Assembly: GCF_003344535.1 (NCBI RefSeq)
Contig: NZ_QPKS01000008.1
Coordinates: 82,370 to 146,369 of the forward strand
Direction of reading: 5' to 3'
Length of the DNA: 64,000 bases
Source: Exiguobacterium flavidum
Lineage (GTDB): Bacteria > Bacillota > Bacilli > Exiguobacteriales > Exiguobacteriaceae
Positions within the stretch are counted from its first letter, which is position 1. Each line of letters starts with the position of its first letter. The notes below the pieces were generated by a model that saw nothing but the letters and a program-made list of their open reading frames with translations, had not been told where the DNA came from and ran no database searches. Of this stretch, positions 8,784 to 18,264 are shown piece after piece. Both the position numbers and the translations under genes were made by a program.

Positions 8784-10643
8784 TCAGACCGCTTCCTTGT
8801 CCGAGAACTGGCTATTGTAGAGTTCGGCATAGAAGCCGTCCGCCTCGAGCAGTGCCATGTGCGTCCCCTGCTCGACGACCGCCCCCTTATCCATGACGAG
8901 GATCAAATCCGCGTCCTTGATCGTCGACAGGCGGTGTGCGATGACGAAGCTCGTCCGCCCTTCCATCAGCCGGTGCATCGCCTACTGGATCTGGATCTCG
9001 GTCCGTGTGTCGACGCTCGACGTCGCCTCGTCGAGAATCATGATCGGCGGATCGGCGAGGATCGCCCGGGCGATCGTCAGGAGTTGCTTCTGGCCTTGTG
9101 AGATGTTCGACGCCTCCTCATTCAGGACGGTGTCATATCCTTCCGGAAGCGTCCGGATGAAGTGGTCCGCGTACGCGGCCGAGGAAGCCGCGATGATTTC
9201 CTCTTCCGTCGCTGACGGTTTGCCGTAGACGATGTTGTCGCGGATCGTCCCGTTGAACAGCCACGTGTCCTGCAACACCATCCCGAACGTCGTCCGCAGG
9301 TCCTCCCGCGACATCTTGCGGCTGTCGAGACCGTCGATCCTGATGACGCCGCCGTTCAATTCATAGAAGCGCATCAGCAGGTTGATCAGCGTCGTCTTGC
9401 CGGCGCCGGTCGGTCCGACGATCGCGACCGTCTGTCCCGGTTCGACCGAGATGTCCATGTCACGGATCAGCAGCTCCTCTCCATAGCCGAAATCGACATG
9501 TTCGAACGTGACGGCACCTTTCGCGCTCTCGAGCCGCGCCGTCGTCACCTCCGCGACCTCCTCCTGTTCGTCGAGCAGCTCGAAGACGCGCTCGGCCGCT
9601 GCGACCGTAGATTGGATGACGTTCGCGATATTGGCGGTTTGCGTGATCGGTTGCGTGAACTGACGCGTATAGGTGATGAATGCCTGGATGTCCCCGATCG
9701 AGATCGCACGCTGCGTCACGAGGATCCCTCCGACGACGCTGATCAGGACGTAGCTGATGTTTCCGATGAAGAACATCATCGGCATGATGATGCCTGAGAT
9801 GAACTGTGCCTTGCGCCCTGCCTCATACAGCTCCTCGTTCACCGCATCGAACTGCTCGACGGCACGGCGTTCCCGGCCGAACGCCTTGACGACCGGGTGA
9901 CCCGTATACATCTCCTCGATGTGACCGTTCAATTCGCCGAGCGTGCGCTGCTGGTCCGCGAAATACTTCTGCGAACGTTTCAGGATGGGACGGATGGCGA
10001 AGATCGACACCGGAAGCGACACGAGAGAGATCAGCGTCAGGACCGGACTGATCGACAGCATCATGATCAGGATCCCGATGATCGTCACGAACGACGTGAT
10101 GAATTGGGTGACGCTCTGCTGAAGCGTCGAACCGATCGTGTCGATGTCGTTCGTCACCCGGCTGAGCGTCTCCCCCTTCGCTTTGCCGTCATAATACTTG
10201 AGCGGCAGCTTCTCGAGCTTCAGATTGACGTCCTCGCGCAAGTCGTAGACCGTCTTCTGCGCGACGCCCGACATGATGTATTGCTGGACATAGTTGAACA
10301 GGCTGCTGACGAGGTAGAGTCCTGCGAGCAAAAGCAGGATGTTCCCGATCCGCTCGAAGTCGATCGCTGCGCCTGGAACGCCACGGAACTTCGCGAACGC
10401 GCCCTCGAACAGCTCCGTGATCGCGATCCCCATGATCTTCGGTCCGGCGATCATGAAGACGGTGCTGAGGATGGCAGCGAGCAGGACGGCGGTTAGCGCT
10501 TGCTTGCGCGGCCGTAAATAGCGCAACAGGCGACGGAACGTCCCTTTGAAGTCCTTCGGCTTCTCGCCCATCATCATCATGTTTCCTCCGCCTGGATGTC
10601 CGGGTCCGCCTGCCGGTCGCACCGGCTGTTTCTGGTTCGTCAT
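8784..10643 (-). pseudogene. ABC exporter half-transporter interrupted by an in-frame TAG
   Basis: Continuous homology covers about 619 codons, but codon 554 (8982-8984) is TAG. Upstream lie six membrane helices and most of the nucleotide-binding domain: Walker A GPTGAGKTT, signature SQGQKQ, Walker B IMILDEATSSVDTRTE. Downstream in the same frame comes [20 protein letters not shown], which contains the switch His. Relatives read EIQIQKAMHRL here, so a single AAG-to-TAG or CAG-to-TAG change explains the stop. As written, the product lacks the H-loop and would be inactive unless TAG is read through. It overlaps its partner gene by 4 bases (ATGA). The alternative is a base-calling error. Confidence 0.85.
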
Positions 10644-12370
10644 GCGATCTCCTCCTCAGACAGTTGCGATTCGACGATCTCGCGGTACACCGCGTTGTCC
10701 TCGAGCAGCTGATCATGCGTGCCGACCCCTGCGACCTTCCCGTCCTCAAGGACGATGATCCGGTCCGCGTCGAGGACGGTGCTGACGCGCTGGGCGACGA
10801 TCATGACCGTCGCTTGTTCCGTCTCGCTCCGCAATGCTTTGCGCAGCGCGGCGTCCGTCTTGAAGTCGAGCGCGGAGAAACTGTCGTCGAAGACATAGAT
10901 GTCCGGCTTGCGCACAAGGGCGCGGGCGATCGACAGCCGTTGCTTCTGTCCCCCTGACAAGTTCGACCCGCCCTGCTCGACGATTGATTCGTATTTCCCG
11001 GGCAATCCGAGGATGAATTCCTCTGCCTGCGCGACGCGCGCGGCATGCTCGATTTCCTCGATCGTCGCATTCTCCTTGCCAAAGCGGATGTTGTCCGCGA
11101 TGCTGCCCGTGAACAAGAGCGCTTTCTGCGGGACGAATCCGAGCTTCGAACGCAGCTCCTCTTGCGGCATGTCACTTATCTCGACCCCGTTGACGCGAAT
11201 CCGTCCTTCCGAGACATCGTAGAAGCGCGGAATCAGATTGACGAGCGTCGACTTGCCAGAGCCCGTCCCCCCGATGATCGCCGTCACCTCGCCGGCCTTC
11301 GCCGAGAACGAGACGTCGGACAGGACTGGTTCCTCGGCACCGGGATAGCGGAACGTCACCCGGTCGAACACGAGCGTCCCCCGCTCGCGATCCGCTTTCC
11401 TCACTCCTTCGTCCTGCATCGTCGGCTCCATCTCAAGCACTTCATTGATCCGTCTCGCCGATACCGCTGCGCGCGGCACCATGACGAACATGACAGAGGC
11501 CATGACGAGCGCGAACATGATCTGCATGACGTACTGAATGAACGCCATCAAATCGCCGATCTGCATCGCGCCGCTGTCGATCCGCATGCCGCCGAACCAG
11601 ATGACCCCGACGACTGTCAGGTTCATCACGAGCATCATGACCGGCATCATGCCGGCCATCACCTTGTTGACGCGGATCGAGACGTCGGTCAACTCCCGGT
11701 TCGCCTTGTTCAGGCGCACCTTCTCCTCGCGTTCCCGGTTGAAGGCGCGGATGACGCGGACGCCGGTCAAATTCTCCCGGAGCACGAGATTGAGCCGGTC
11801 GAGGCGTTTCTGCACCTCAGCGAACAGCGGCATCCCCTTCCAGAAGATGAGCAGGATCGCCCCAACGAGGAACGGCATCGCGACGACGATGACGAGCGAC
11901 AGCTTCGCATCCTTCGAGACGGCCATGATCAGACCGCCGACGAACATGATCGGGGCGCTGACGACCATCCGGAGCAGCATGATGACGACCTGTTGGACTT
12001 GCGTGATGTCGTTCGTCGTCCGCGTGATCAGCGACGCCGTCCCGACCTGGTCGAACTCCTGGAGCGAGAAGCGTTCGACATGGTTGAAGACGCTGCGCCG
12101 GATATCACGCCCGAGTCCCATCGCCGCCTTCGACGAGTAATAGCTCGCGATGACGGAGGCAATCGCCCCGAGCGCCGTGACTCCGAGCATGATACCGCCA
12201 ATCTTCCAGATGTAAGGGGTGTCGCCCGTGACGACGCCATTGTCGATGATGTCCGCCATCAGCGTCGGCAGATAAAGATCCGCCATAGATTGAAGAAAGA
12301 CGAGCAGGACGACGGCGAGGACCGCCGTCTTGTAGACACCGAGCCGCTTGAGCAGTTTGAGCATATCCAT
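10640..12370 (-). CDS. ABC exporter half-transporter (heterodimer partner)
   Basis: A 576-residue half-transporter of the multidrug exporter type: six membrane helices (residues ~15-310), then a nucleotide-binding domain with Walker A IGGTGSGKST, signature LSGGQKQRLSIARAL, Walker B IYVFDDSFSALD, and QRVSTVLDADRI in the switch region. Asp replaces the usual catalytic Glu after Walker B (FDDS), and Gln replaces the switch His (AQRVST). Both are signs of the degenerate site found in one half of heterodimeric exporters (BmrC/YfiB-like). The ATGA overlap with the next gene supports a 1:1 pair; that partner carries the stop codon. Confidence 0.9.
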   Translation of the reverse strand: MDMLKLLKRLGVYKTAVLAVVLLVFLQSMADLYLPTLMADIIDNGVVTGDTPYIWKIGGIMLGVTALGAIASVIASYYSSKAAMGLGRDIRRSVFNHVERFSLQEFDQVGTASLITRTTNDITQVQQVVIMLLRMVVSAPIMFVGGLIMAVSKDAKLSLVIVVAMPFLVGAILLIFWKGMPLFAEVQKRLDRLNLVLRENLTGVRVIRAFNREREEKVRLNKANRELTDVSIRVNKVMAGMMPVMMLVMNLTVVGVIWFGGMRIDSGAMQIGDLMAFIQYVMQIMFALVMASVMFVMVPRAAVSARRINEVLEMEPTMQDEGVRKADRERGTLVFDRVTFRYPGAEEPVLSDVSFSAKAGEVTAIIGGTGSGKSTLVNLIPRFYDVSEGRIRVNGVEISDMPQEELRSKLGFVPQKALLFTGSIADNIRFGKENATIEEIEHAARVAQAEEFILGLPGKYESIVEQGGSNLSGGQKQRLSIARALVRKPDIYVFDDSFSALDFKTDAALRKALRSETEQATVMIVAQRVSTVLDADRIIVLEDGKVAGVGTHDQLLEDNAVYREIVESQLSEEEIA

Positions 12371-12387
12371 TACCTCCTTTTTCAGTG

Positions 12388-12420
12388 AACCATCACTTCG
12401 CCGCGCGACCAGAGATGGTT
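12388..12420. promoter_or_regulatory. Inverted repeat upstream of the ABC exporter operon
   Basis: AACCATC (12388-12394) and GATGGTT (12414-12420) form a 7-bp inverted repeat in the 5' leader region of the exporter operon. It could be a regulator site or leader hairpin. There is no independent support. Confidence 0.3.
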
Positions 12421-12512
12421 TCCTATATGACCTAAGCTACGCCTCCCCTCCCCTGAAGTCAACGCTCAAATGATGTGAATAAGCACATATGCCTTTTAGA
12501 TTTTTTCCATAT

Positions 12513-12537
12513 AAAAAACCCCTCCGCAAGCGAAGGG
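12513..12537 (-). terminator. Terminator of the beta-glucan operon
   Basis: CCCTCCGC / GCGAAGGG pair (one G-T) around AA. On the minus strand this is followed by six T. It lies just beyond the GH16 gene stop. Confidence 0.85.
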
Positions 12538-12545
12538 ATCCCGAT

Positions 12546-14927
12546 TCATTTCAAACGCAGGACGACATCATCGATTTTGATTTCGTGCGCCCCGAGCGGA
12601 GATTCGTCCGATTTGCCGAGCAGGAATTTCAGACCAGTCTGATCGTCTTGCGGCATCGTCCATTCGAAGCGGAACGTCTGATCCGCCTGCCCGAGTTCCA
12701 CCTTCTCGCTGAGATAACGAGAGTAGACCGCGTTCTCGATCGTCACTTCGATGTCCCGTGCGACAGTCGAGCTTGCGCGGAACGACAGTTCGTAGGTCTT
12801 CCCTTTCTTGAGCTCGAGCCCGCCCTGTTCGAGCAGGACGCTCCAGCGTTCCTGTCCTTCCTGTCCGATCTGGATCCGTGCCGCGCCTTCGACCGCTTCG
12901 ATCACGGCTTGCGCGTCATAGTGGACGTATTGTCCCCATGCTGCCAACCCATCTTCGAACGATCCGTTCTTCAGCGGATTCGGGTCGGCGATGACCGGCG
13001 TCACGTCGATCAGCTCGACGGCGTCAAGCGACACGGTCCCTTTGCCTGATTCGAACTCGAAGACGAGTTGGCTGAGCAGGTCCGTCCCGTTCGTCATCGT
13101 AAACGGAACTTCGAACGTCGTCATCTGCCGCTTCAATGCCACGGGCTGCGCCGCGAGATAGTCGACGTCCCCTTCCTCATTCCGGAGCGCTACCTTGAGC
13201 GCCGGGCCATCCGACTTCGCCTCGAAGCGAAGGACGTATTGCCCTCCTTCCTTCAACTGGACGCCGCGTTGTGTCAACGTCGACGTCAACCCCTTCTTGC
13301 CTCTCGCCGTGTAAGTGAACTGGCGCAAGTCGTCGACCGTCCCGAGCGACTTCGACAACCTGCCGTCGAATTGCCAGTAGGTCAGACGATCCATCGCCCC
13401 TTGGTCGAACGTCCCGTTGTAGACGAGGTTGCCGTCTCCGAGTGCCGGTTTCGTTGCGTTCTCGTCGATTTCACCGCGCGGAATCTGCTCGACGCGGACG
13501 TTGCTGATCTCGACAGGCGAACGCCCGCCGTTTCCGAGGTTGAATTCGAGACGGGCTGCGAGGTCCGTCTCACCGGTCATGTCGAACGTGAAGGCGTACG
13601 ATTGGCGTTCAGCCGTCAGACGGATGTTTTCCTCGTTCGAGTATTTCGTATAGCCCCGCTCCGCCCCAGCGCCGACCTTGACCACCATCTGACGCTCAGC
13701 GTCGGAGTTCGCGTCAAAGCTGACACGGTATCGCCCACCTTGCGCAAGCGCGAGCTGCTGGATCATCTGGAGCGAGTAGGAGTAACTTCCCGGCTCTTCG
13801 ATCGTCACGTGCGCAACGCGCCCGCTGTCCGTCTCCTTGACATTGACGTCCCCTTTGCCGCCGAAGTCCGGCAACTGGAGGAAGTTCCAGTACGTTGGAT
13901 CGAGCGATTGGCCGTTCTGGTCTACACGCGTGATCGGCTCGAGGTAGTTCGTATCATAGATCAGGTTTCCGTCCTGCGGCTGCTTCGCTCCGTCAGGCAA
14001 CGGAAGCGGCTCGTACGTCGGCTCGACCGGTTCGCGGTACTTCCCGTTCTTCAGGTCGTACACCCGGACGTACTCGACTTCCATCTCCGCCGGGAACGGC
14101 GTCGATGCGTCGGTCTCCCCGTCGAACCAGCCACCGACGGCAAGGTTCATGACGAGGTAGAAGTTCTGGTCGAACGGCGCCGGATAGCTGTAGTTCGTCG
14201 CCGTGTTCAACCCTTTCGAGTACCAGTCGTTCTGCGTCTGGTAGAGGTTGCCGTCGACATACCATCTCAACTCTCCCGGCTCCCACTCGACGGCATAGGT
14301 GTGCCAGTCCTTGATCGTACTGCCTTCCGGGAAGTGGTATTCCTTGCCTGTGTATTTGTTGTTCGGCCAGTTCTCGCCGTAGTGGATCGTGCCGGCGACA
14401 CGGTCCGGCTTGCTGCCCCACGCCTCCATCACGTCGATCTCACCCGAAGATGCCCACGCACCGTAGCGATCCTCTTCCGGCAACATCCAGAAGGCCGGCC
14501 AGAGGCCTTTTCCAGCCGGCAGTTTCGCCTTGATCTCATAGCGGCCGTATGTCTTGCTGAAGAGCCCTTTCGTCTTCAGCTTCGCCGACGTATAGTCATA
14601 CGCACCGAGCGAATCCGAGATCTGTTCCTTCTTCGCCTGGATGACGAGCTTGCCGTCGCGCACGAACGAGTTATCCTTCGCGTCCGTATAATATTGTTTC
14701 TCGTTGTTCCCCCAACCTGGCGCGACCGGGTTGCCGTTCCCGTCGATGATCCAGTTCCCCAGGTCATGGTCCCACTTCGTAGGGTCGATCTTTCCTTTGT
14801 CGAACTCGTCCGACCAGACGAGCGCCCATTTCGCCTTCTTCGCGCCATCATCGTCCTTTGCCGCGTCCGCTTGTTGCGTCGACAGGACAAGACCTGTCCC
14901 GACCAAAATCGCTGCGATTTTCTTCAT
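12546..14927 (-). CDS. Secreted GH16 beta-glucanase with C-terminal carbohydrate-binding modules
   Basis: A 793-residue exported endo-beta-glucanase (laminarinase/lichenase type). Residues 1-22 are a signal peptide ending ADA. The GH16 domain spans ~35-295 with the catalytic motif E163-I-D-x-x-E168 in SGEIDVMEAWG (nucleophile and acid/base). After it come three similar ~150-residue beta-sandwich segments (about 320-480, 500-640 and 655-793), each with LVYNGTFDQG- or LKNGSFEDGL-like starts typical of CBM4/9 modules. It would cut beta-1,3(-1,4)-glucan outside the cell, feeding oligosaccharides to the upstream ABC importer and GH1 enzyme. The hairpin at 14947-15002 may reduce its co-transcription with the GH1 gene. 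Confidence 0.92.
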   Translation of the reverse strand: MKKIAAILVGTGLVLSTQQADAAKDDDGAKKAKWALVWSDEFDKGKIDPTKWDHDLGNWIIDGNGNPVAPGWGNNEKQYYTDAKDNSFVRDGKLVIQAKKEQISDSLGAYDYTSAKLKTKGLFSKTYGRYEIKAKLPAGKGLWPAFWMLPEEDRYGAWASSGEIDVMEAWGSKPDRVAGTIHYGENWPNNKYTGKEYHFPEGSTIKDWHTYAVEWEPGELRWYVDGNLYQTQNDWYSKGLNTATNYSYPAPFDQNFYLVMNLAVGGWFDGETDASTPFPAEMEVEYVRVYDLKNGKYREPVEPTYEPLPLPDGAKQPQDGNLIYDTNYLEPITRVDQNGQSLDPTYWNFLQLPDFGGKGDVNVKETDSGRVAHVTIEEPGSYSYSLQMIQQLALAQGGRYRVSFDANSDAERQMVVKVGAGAERGYTKYSNEENIRLTAERQSYAFTFDMTGETDLAARLEFNLGNGGRSPVEISNVRVEQIPRGEIDENATKPALGDGNLVYNGTFDQGAMDRLTYWQFDGRLSKSLGTVDDLRQFTYTARGKKGLTSTLTQRGVQLKEGGQYVLRFEAKSDGPALKVALRNEEGDVDYLAAQPVALKRQMTTFEVPFTMTNGTDLLSQLVFEFESGKGTVSLDAVELIDVTPVIADPNPLKNGSFEDGLAAWGQYVHYDAQAVIEAVEGAARIQIGQEGQERWSVLLEQGGLELKKGKTYELSFRASSTVARDIEVTIENAVYSRYLSEKVELGQADQTFRFEWTMPQDDQTGLKFLLGKSDESPLGAHEIKIDDVVLRLK

Positions 14928-14946
14928 CTCATTATTCCTCCCTTTT

Positions 14947-15002
14947 CAAAAAGACAGGCAAGGACCGAACCGGTTCAAAACGGTTTTAGCCTTGCCTGTC
15001 TT
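14947..15002 (-). terminator. Long hairpin between the GH1 and GH16 genes
   Basis: Arms AAGACAGGCAAGG and CCTTGCCTGTCTT pair over 13 bp, with an inner AACCGGTT/AAACGG region. On the minus strand the stem runs into TTTTTG. It would end or attenuate transcription before the GH16 gene, so that gene may also have its own promoter. Confidence 0.75.
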
Positions 15003-15007
15003 GTGAG

Positions 15008-16354
15008 TCACGCCTGTTGTTCGATTGCTTTCTTGTGCTTCGAGATGACATCCGCGTAAAAGTACGCGCTGTCCTTCCAGATGCGCTCCTGCGAGTCGAA
15101 ATCGATATAGATGATGCCGAAACGCTTGTCGTAGCCGAAACTCCATTCGAAGTTGTCGAGCAGCGACCAGAGGTAGTACCCTTGAATGTTCATGCCTTCT
15201 TCGTTCAGGTCGGAGACGGCCTGCAGGTGCATGTTGACGTAGTCGATCCGGTTCTGGTCGTGGACGCGACCGTCTTCGAGCACGTCGTCGAATGCCGCCC
15301 CGTTCTCCGTGATGTAGATCGGGAGGTCCGTGTACTCTGCGCGCAGGCGGCGGATCAGATCCTTGAACTCGTTCGGCGCGATGTCCCAGCCCATGCCCGT
15401 CTTGTCATAGTCCGAGTAAGCACCCTTGTAGAGGAAGTCGCTCGCCGCGCTGAACTCGACGATGCCGCGGCTGTAGAAGTTGATGCCGAAGAAGTCGCAT
15501 TTCGTCGAAATCGTCTCGAGGTCGCCCGCGTGGATGAAGTCGAACGAGTGGACGTATTTCGAGAACAGGTTCATCATATCGACCGGGTATTGGCCCTTGA
15601 AGACCGGGTCGAGGAACCAGCGATTCGAGTAACCGTCCGAGTTGTTCCGGGCGATCTGATCGTTCGCGGAATCCGTCTTCGCATAGACCGGCGACAGGTT
15701 GAGCGTGATGCCGATCGGCGTGCTTGATGCGAACTCGCCTTTGAGCAGCTCGACCGCCTTGCCGTGCGACAGCAGGATGTGGTGGACGGCGCGGACCGCT
15801 TCGTTCAGGTCCGTGTGTCCCGGTGCGTGCTGCCCGAGGTGATAGCCGAGGAATCCGGCGCACCATGGCTCATTGTGCGTGATCCATGAGTCGACGACCT
15901 CGTCGAGCTCTTCGAAGCAGACGCGGGCGAAGTCGAGGAACCAGTCGACTGATTCGCGATTGACCCATCCGCCTTCCTCGTGCGCCCACATCGGAAGATC
16001 CCAATGGTAGATCGTCACGGCCGGCTTGATGCCCTCTTCGCGGAGGCGAAGCGCGAGCTTCTTATAGAAGGCCATCCCTGCCGGATTGTACTCGCCCTTC
16101 GCCGGGAAGATGCGCGGCCAGGCGATCGAGAAGCGGTACGTGTCGACGCCGAGCTTCTTGATGTGCGCGATATCTTCCTCATAACGATGGTAATGATCAC
16201 ATGCGACGTCTCCGTTGTGCTTCTCGAACACTTTGCCGTCCGTGTCGCAGAACATGTCCCAGATGGAAGGTGTCCGTCCGTCTTCGGCGTGCGCACCTTC
16301 GATTTGATAGGATGAAGTGGCCGTCCCGAAGACGAAATCCTTGTTGAATTGCAT
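15008..16354 (-). CDS. GH1 family beta-glucosidase / 6-phospho-beta-glucosidase type
   Basis: A 448-residue cytoplasmic glycoside hydrolase. It starts FGTATSSYQIEGA, has the acid/base motif THNEPWC near residue 165 and the nucleophile motif YITENGAAF near residue 350, and ends with YLWSLLDNFEW. Length matches BglA-type beta-glucosidases. It is paired with an ABC importer rather than a PTS, so unphosphorylated cellobiose or laminari-oligosaccharides are the likely substrates (inference). It sits 21 bases downstream of the permease gene. Confidence 0.93.
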   Translation of the reverse strand: MQFNKDFVFGTATSSYQIEGAHAEDGRTPSIWDMFCDTDGKVFEKHNGDVACDHYHRYEEDIAHIKKLGVDTYRFSIAWPRIFPAKGEYNPAGMAFYKKLALRLREEGIKPAVTIYHWDLPMWAHEEGGWVNRESVDWFLDFARVCFEELDEVVDSWITHNEPWCAGFLGYHLGQHAPGHTDLNEAVRAVHHILLSHGKAVELLKGEFASSTPIGITLNLSPVYAKTDSANDQIARNNSDGYSNRWFLDPVFKGQYPVDMMNLFSKYVHSFDFIHAGDLETISTKCDFFGINFYSRGIVEFSAASDFLYKGAYSDYDKTGMGWDIAPNEFKDLIRRLRAEYTDLPIYITENGAAFDDVLEDGRVHDQNRIDYVNMHLQAVSDLNEEGMNIQGYYLWSLLDNFEWSFGYDKRFGIIYIDFDSQERIWKDSAYFYADVISKHKKAIEQQA

Positions 16355-16375
16355 AATCCATTACCCCTTTGTGTA

Positions 16376-17296
16376 TTATTCTTTGACGGCACCAGCCGAG
16401 ATGCTGCTGACGATGTACTTCGAGAGGAACAGGAACGCGATCATGATCGGCACGACCGAAATCGCGATACCGAGATAGAGCGAGCCGAGGTTCTCTGCGA
16501 CTTGTGATCCCTTCAGGAAGCCCATCAGGACAGGCAGCGTGTACTTCTCCGGTGAGAAGAGCAGGACGAGTGGCATCAGGTAGTTGTTCCACGATCCGAT
16601 GAACGTAAAGATCGACATCGTCGCGATCGCAGGCATCATCATCGGAAGCGCGATCGTGTGGAAGATCCGCCATTCACTCGCGCCGTCGATTCGCGCCGCC
16701 TCGAGCAAGCTCGGGTGCATCACCGTCTGGATGTACTGCCGGACGAAGAAGACGACGAACGGGCTCGCGATCGCAGGGACGATCAGCGGGATGAAGCTGT
16801 CGAGCAGGCCGAGGTTCTTGCTGAGCTCATAGAACCCGATCAGACCGAGTTGTCCCGGAACCATCATCATGACGAGCATGAAGACGAACAGGGCGTTCTT
16901 TCCTTTGAATTGATAGAAGGCGAACCCGAACGCCGTCAGTGCTGAGAAATATCCTGACAGGAGCGTCACGAGCACCGAAATGATCAAGCTGTTCTTGAAG
17001 CCGGACCAGATGTTGACATAGTCGCTCAGGACAGCGTAGTTCTCTGCGAGCGACGTCCCTGGCAAGAGCGAGAAGCCGGATAGGACTTCTTCGTTCGAAC
17101 GGGTCGCGTTCGTCAGCATCATCAGGAAGGGAATGAAACAGATGATCGTCAGGACGATCAGCCCGGTGTAGATGACGCCTTTGCCGAACCAAGCGCGTTT
17201 CTCTGCTGGCGGCGTCGGTTGTTCCGGACGTCGTAGTTGGCGCTTCGGCTCCTCAGTCTGCGGGACGAGGCGCCGTGCTTCTGCGTTTTGTTCCAT
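16376..17296 (-). CDS. Sugar ABC transporter permease (MalG type)
   Basis: A 306-residue inner membrane permease with six helices after a ~35-residue charged N-terminal tail. The EAA loop reads EAARIDGASEWRIFHTIALPMMMPA, the contact for the ATPase. It starts three bases after its partner permease, with GGGGG upstream. It forms the channel with the 17300-18217 product. No ATPase gene occurs in the operon, so a shared MsmX-like ATPase is inferred. Confidence 0.93.
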   Translation of the reverse strand: MEQNAEARRLVPQTEEPKRQLRRPEQPTPPAEKRAWFGKGVIYTGLIVLTIICFIPFLMMLTNATRSNEEVLSGFSLLPGTSLAENYAVLSDYVNIWSGFKNSLIISVLVTLLSGYFSALTAFGFAFYQFKGKNALFVFMLVMMMVPGQLGLIGFYELSKNLGLLDSFIPLIVPAIASPFVVFFVRQYIQTVMHPSLLEAARIDGASEWRIFHTIALPMMMPAIATMSIFTFIGSWNNYLMPLVLLFSPEKYTLPVLMGFLKGSQVAENLGSLYLGIAISVVPIMIAFLFLSKYIVSSISAGAVKE

Positions 17297-17299
17297 CGG

Positions 17300-18217
17300 T
17301 CAAGCCCCCTTCTTTTCCGCCTGCTCTTTTCGGAACATCCCTTTGAAGATGACGATCGAAAAGACAAGCGTGATGATGAACAGTCCGTATGCGACAGCTG
17401 CCGCATAGCCGTAGTTGTTGTACTTGAATGCTTGGTTGTAGAGATAGAGCACCATCGTGTTCAGTGCGCCGTCCGGTGATCCGAGTCCATCCGTCAGGAG
17501 CATCGGCAGATCGAACAGCTGGAGACCACCGATCAGTGACGTGATCATGATGTAGAGGAGAATCGGTTTCAAAAGCGGCAACGTGATACGTGAGAAAATC
17601 TGCCAACGAGTCGCCCCGTCGATCAAAGCCGCCTCGAAGTAATCCTTCGAGATGCCGGAAACACCGGCCATGACGACGATGAACGAGTGGCCGAACCACA
17701 TCCATGTCAGGATGAGCGAAGCGGAAAGCTGGGCCGTCACCGGTTGTGTCAACCAGCTGATCGGCTCATCGATCAATCCGACCTTGAGCAACATCATGTT
17801 GAGCGATCCATGCTGCCAGTCGAGCAGGATGCCGAACAACAGCGCGACCGAGCTGATAGTGATCAGGTTCGGCAGGTAGAAGAAGGCCCGGAAGAAAGCG
17901 AGACCCTTCAGCTTGAGCTGCAAATCTGAGAACAGGAGGGCGAGCATGAGAGCTCCGCCGATCTGCAACGCGAAGTTGACGCCCCAGATCTTGATCGTGT
18001 TGAAGAATGCCTCGATGAAGTAGCTGTCTCCGAGGAGGCGGGTATAGTTGGCGAGTCCGACGATCTGCTCCCCTTCCGCTCCCGAGTAGTTCGTGAAGCT
18101 GTAGTAGAGCGTCAAAAGAACAGGGTAGATGCTGAACGTCAAGAAGACGACCCAGAACGGCGCAATGAATACATAGCCATAGCGGTCTAGTTTTTTCACG
18201 AGTGATGCTCCTTTCAT
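17300..18217 (-). CDS. Sugar ABC transporter permease (MalF type)
   Basis: A 305-residue permease with six membrane helices and an EAA loop (EAALIDGATRWQIFSRITLPLLKP). The N-terminus has the typical YVFIAPFWVVFLTFSIYPVL helix. It is the first permease after the binding-protein gene and is separated from it by the hairpin at 18225-18252. It works with the downstream MalG-type subunit to import gluco-oligosaccharides (inferred from the operon's GH1 and GH16 enzymes). Confidence 0.93.
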   Translation of the reverse strand: MKGASLVKKLDRYGYVFIAPFWVVFLTFSIYPVLLTLYYSFTNYSGAEGEQIVGLANYTRLLGDSYFIEAFFNTIKIWGVNFALQIGGALMLALLFSDLQLKLKGLAFFRAFFYLPNLITISSVALLFGILLDWQHGSLNMMLLKVGLIDEPISWLTQPVTAQLSASLILTWMWFGHSFIVVMAGVSGISKDYFEAALIDGATRWQIFSRITLPLLKPILLYIMITSLIGGLQLFDLPMLLTDGLGSPDGALNTMVLYLYNQAFKYNNYGYAAAVAYGLFIITLVFSIVIFKGMFRKEQAEKKGA

Positions 18218-18224
18218 GAAACAA

Positions 18225-18252
18225 GGTGGCAGACAGAATGCTGCCTGCCACC
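18225..18252 (-). terminator. Intercistronic hairpin between binding-protein and permease genes
   Basis: GGTGGCAG and CTGCCACC form a perfect 8-bp stem directly after the binding-protein stop. There is no long T-run, so it is more likely an mRNA-stabilising or attenuating element that keeps the binding protein more abundant than the permeases. Confidence 0.6.
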
Positions 18253-18264
18253 TGTCAAAATTGC

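Noticed and set aside
11045..12388. 447-codon plus-strand frame opposite the ABC exporter
   Set aside because: The minus strand carries clear Walker A and B motifs; the plus frame is composed of charged low-complexity residues typical of antisense translation.
13068..15059. 663-codon open frame on the plus strand opposite the GH16 gene
   Set aside because: It is a shadow frame caused by codon bias; the minus strand encodes a complete GH16 protein with catalytic motif and signal peptide.
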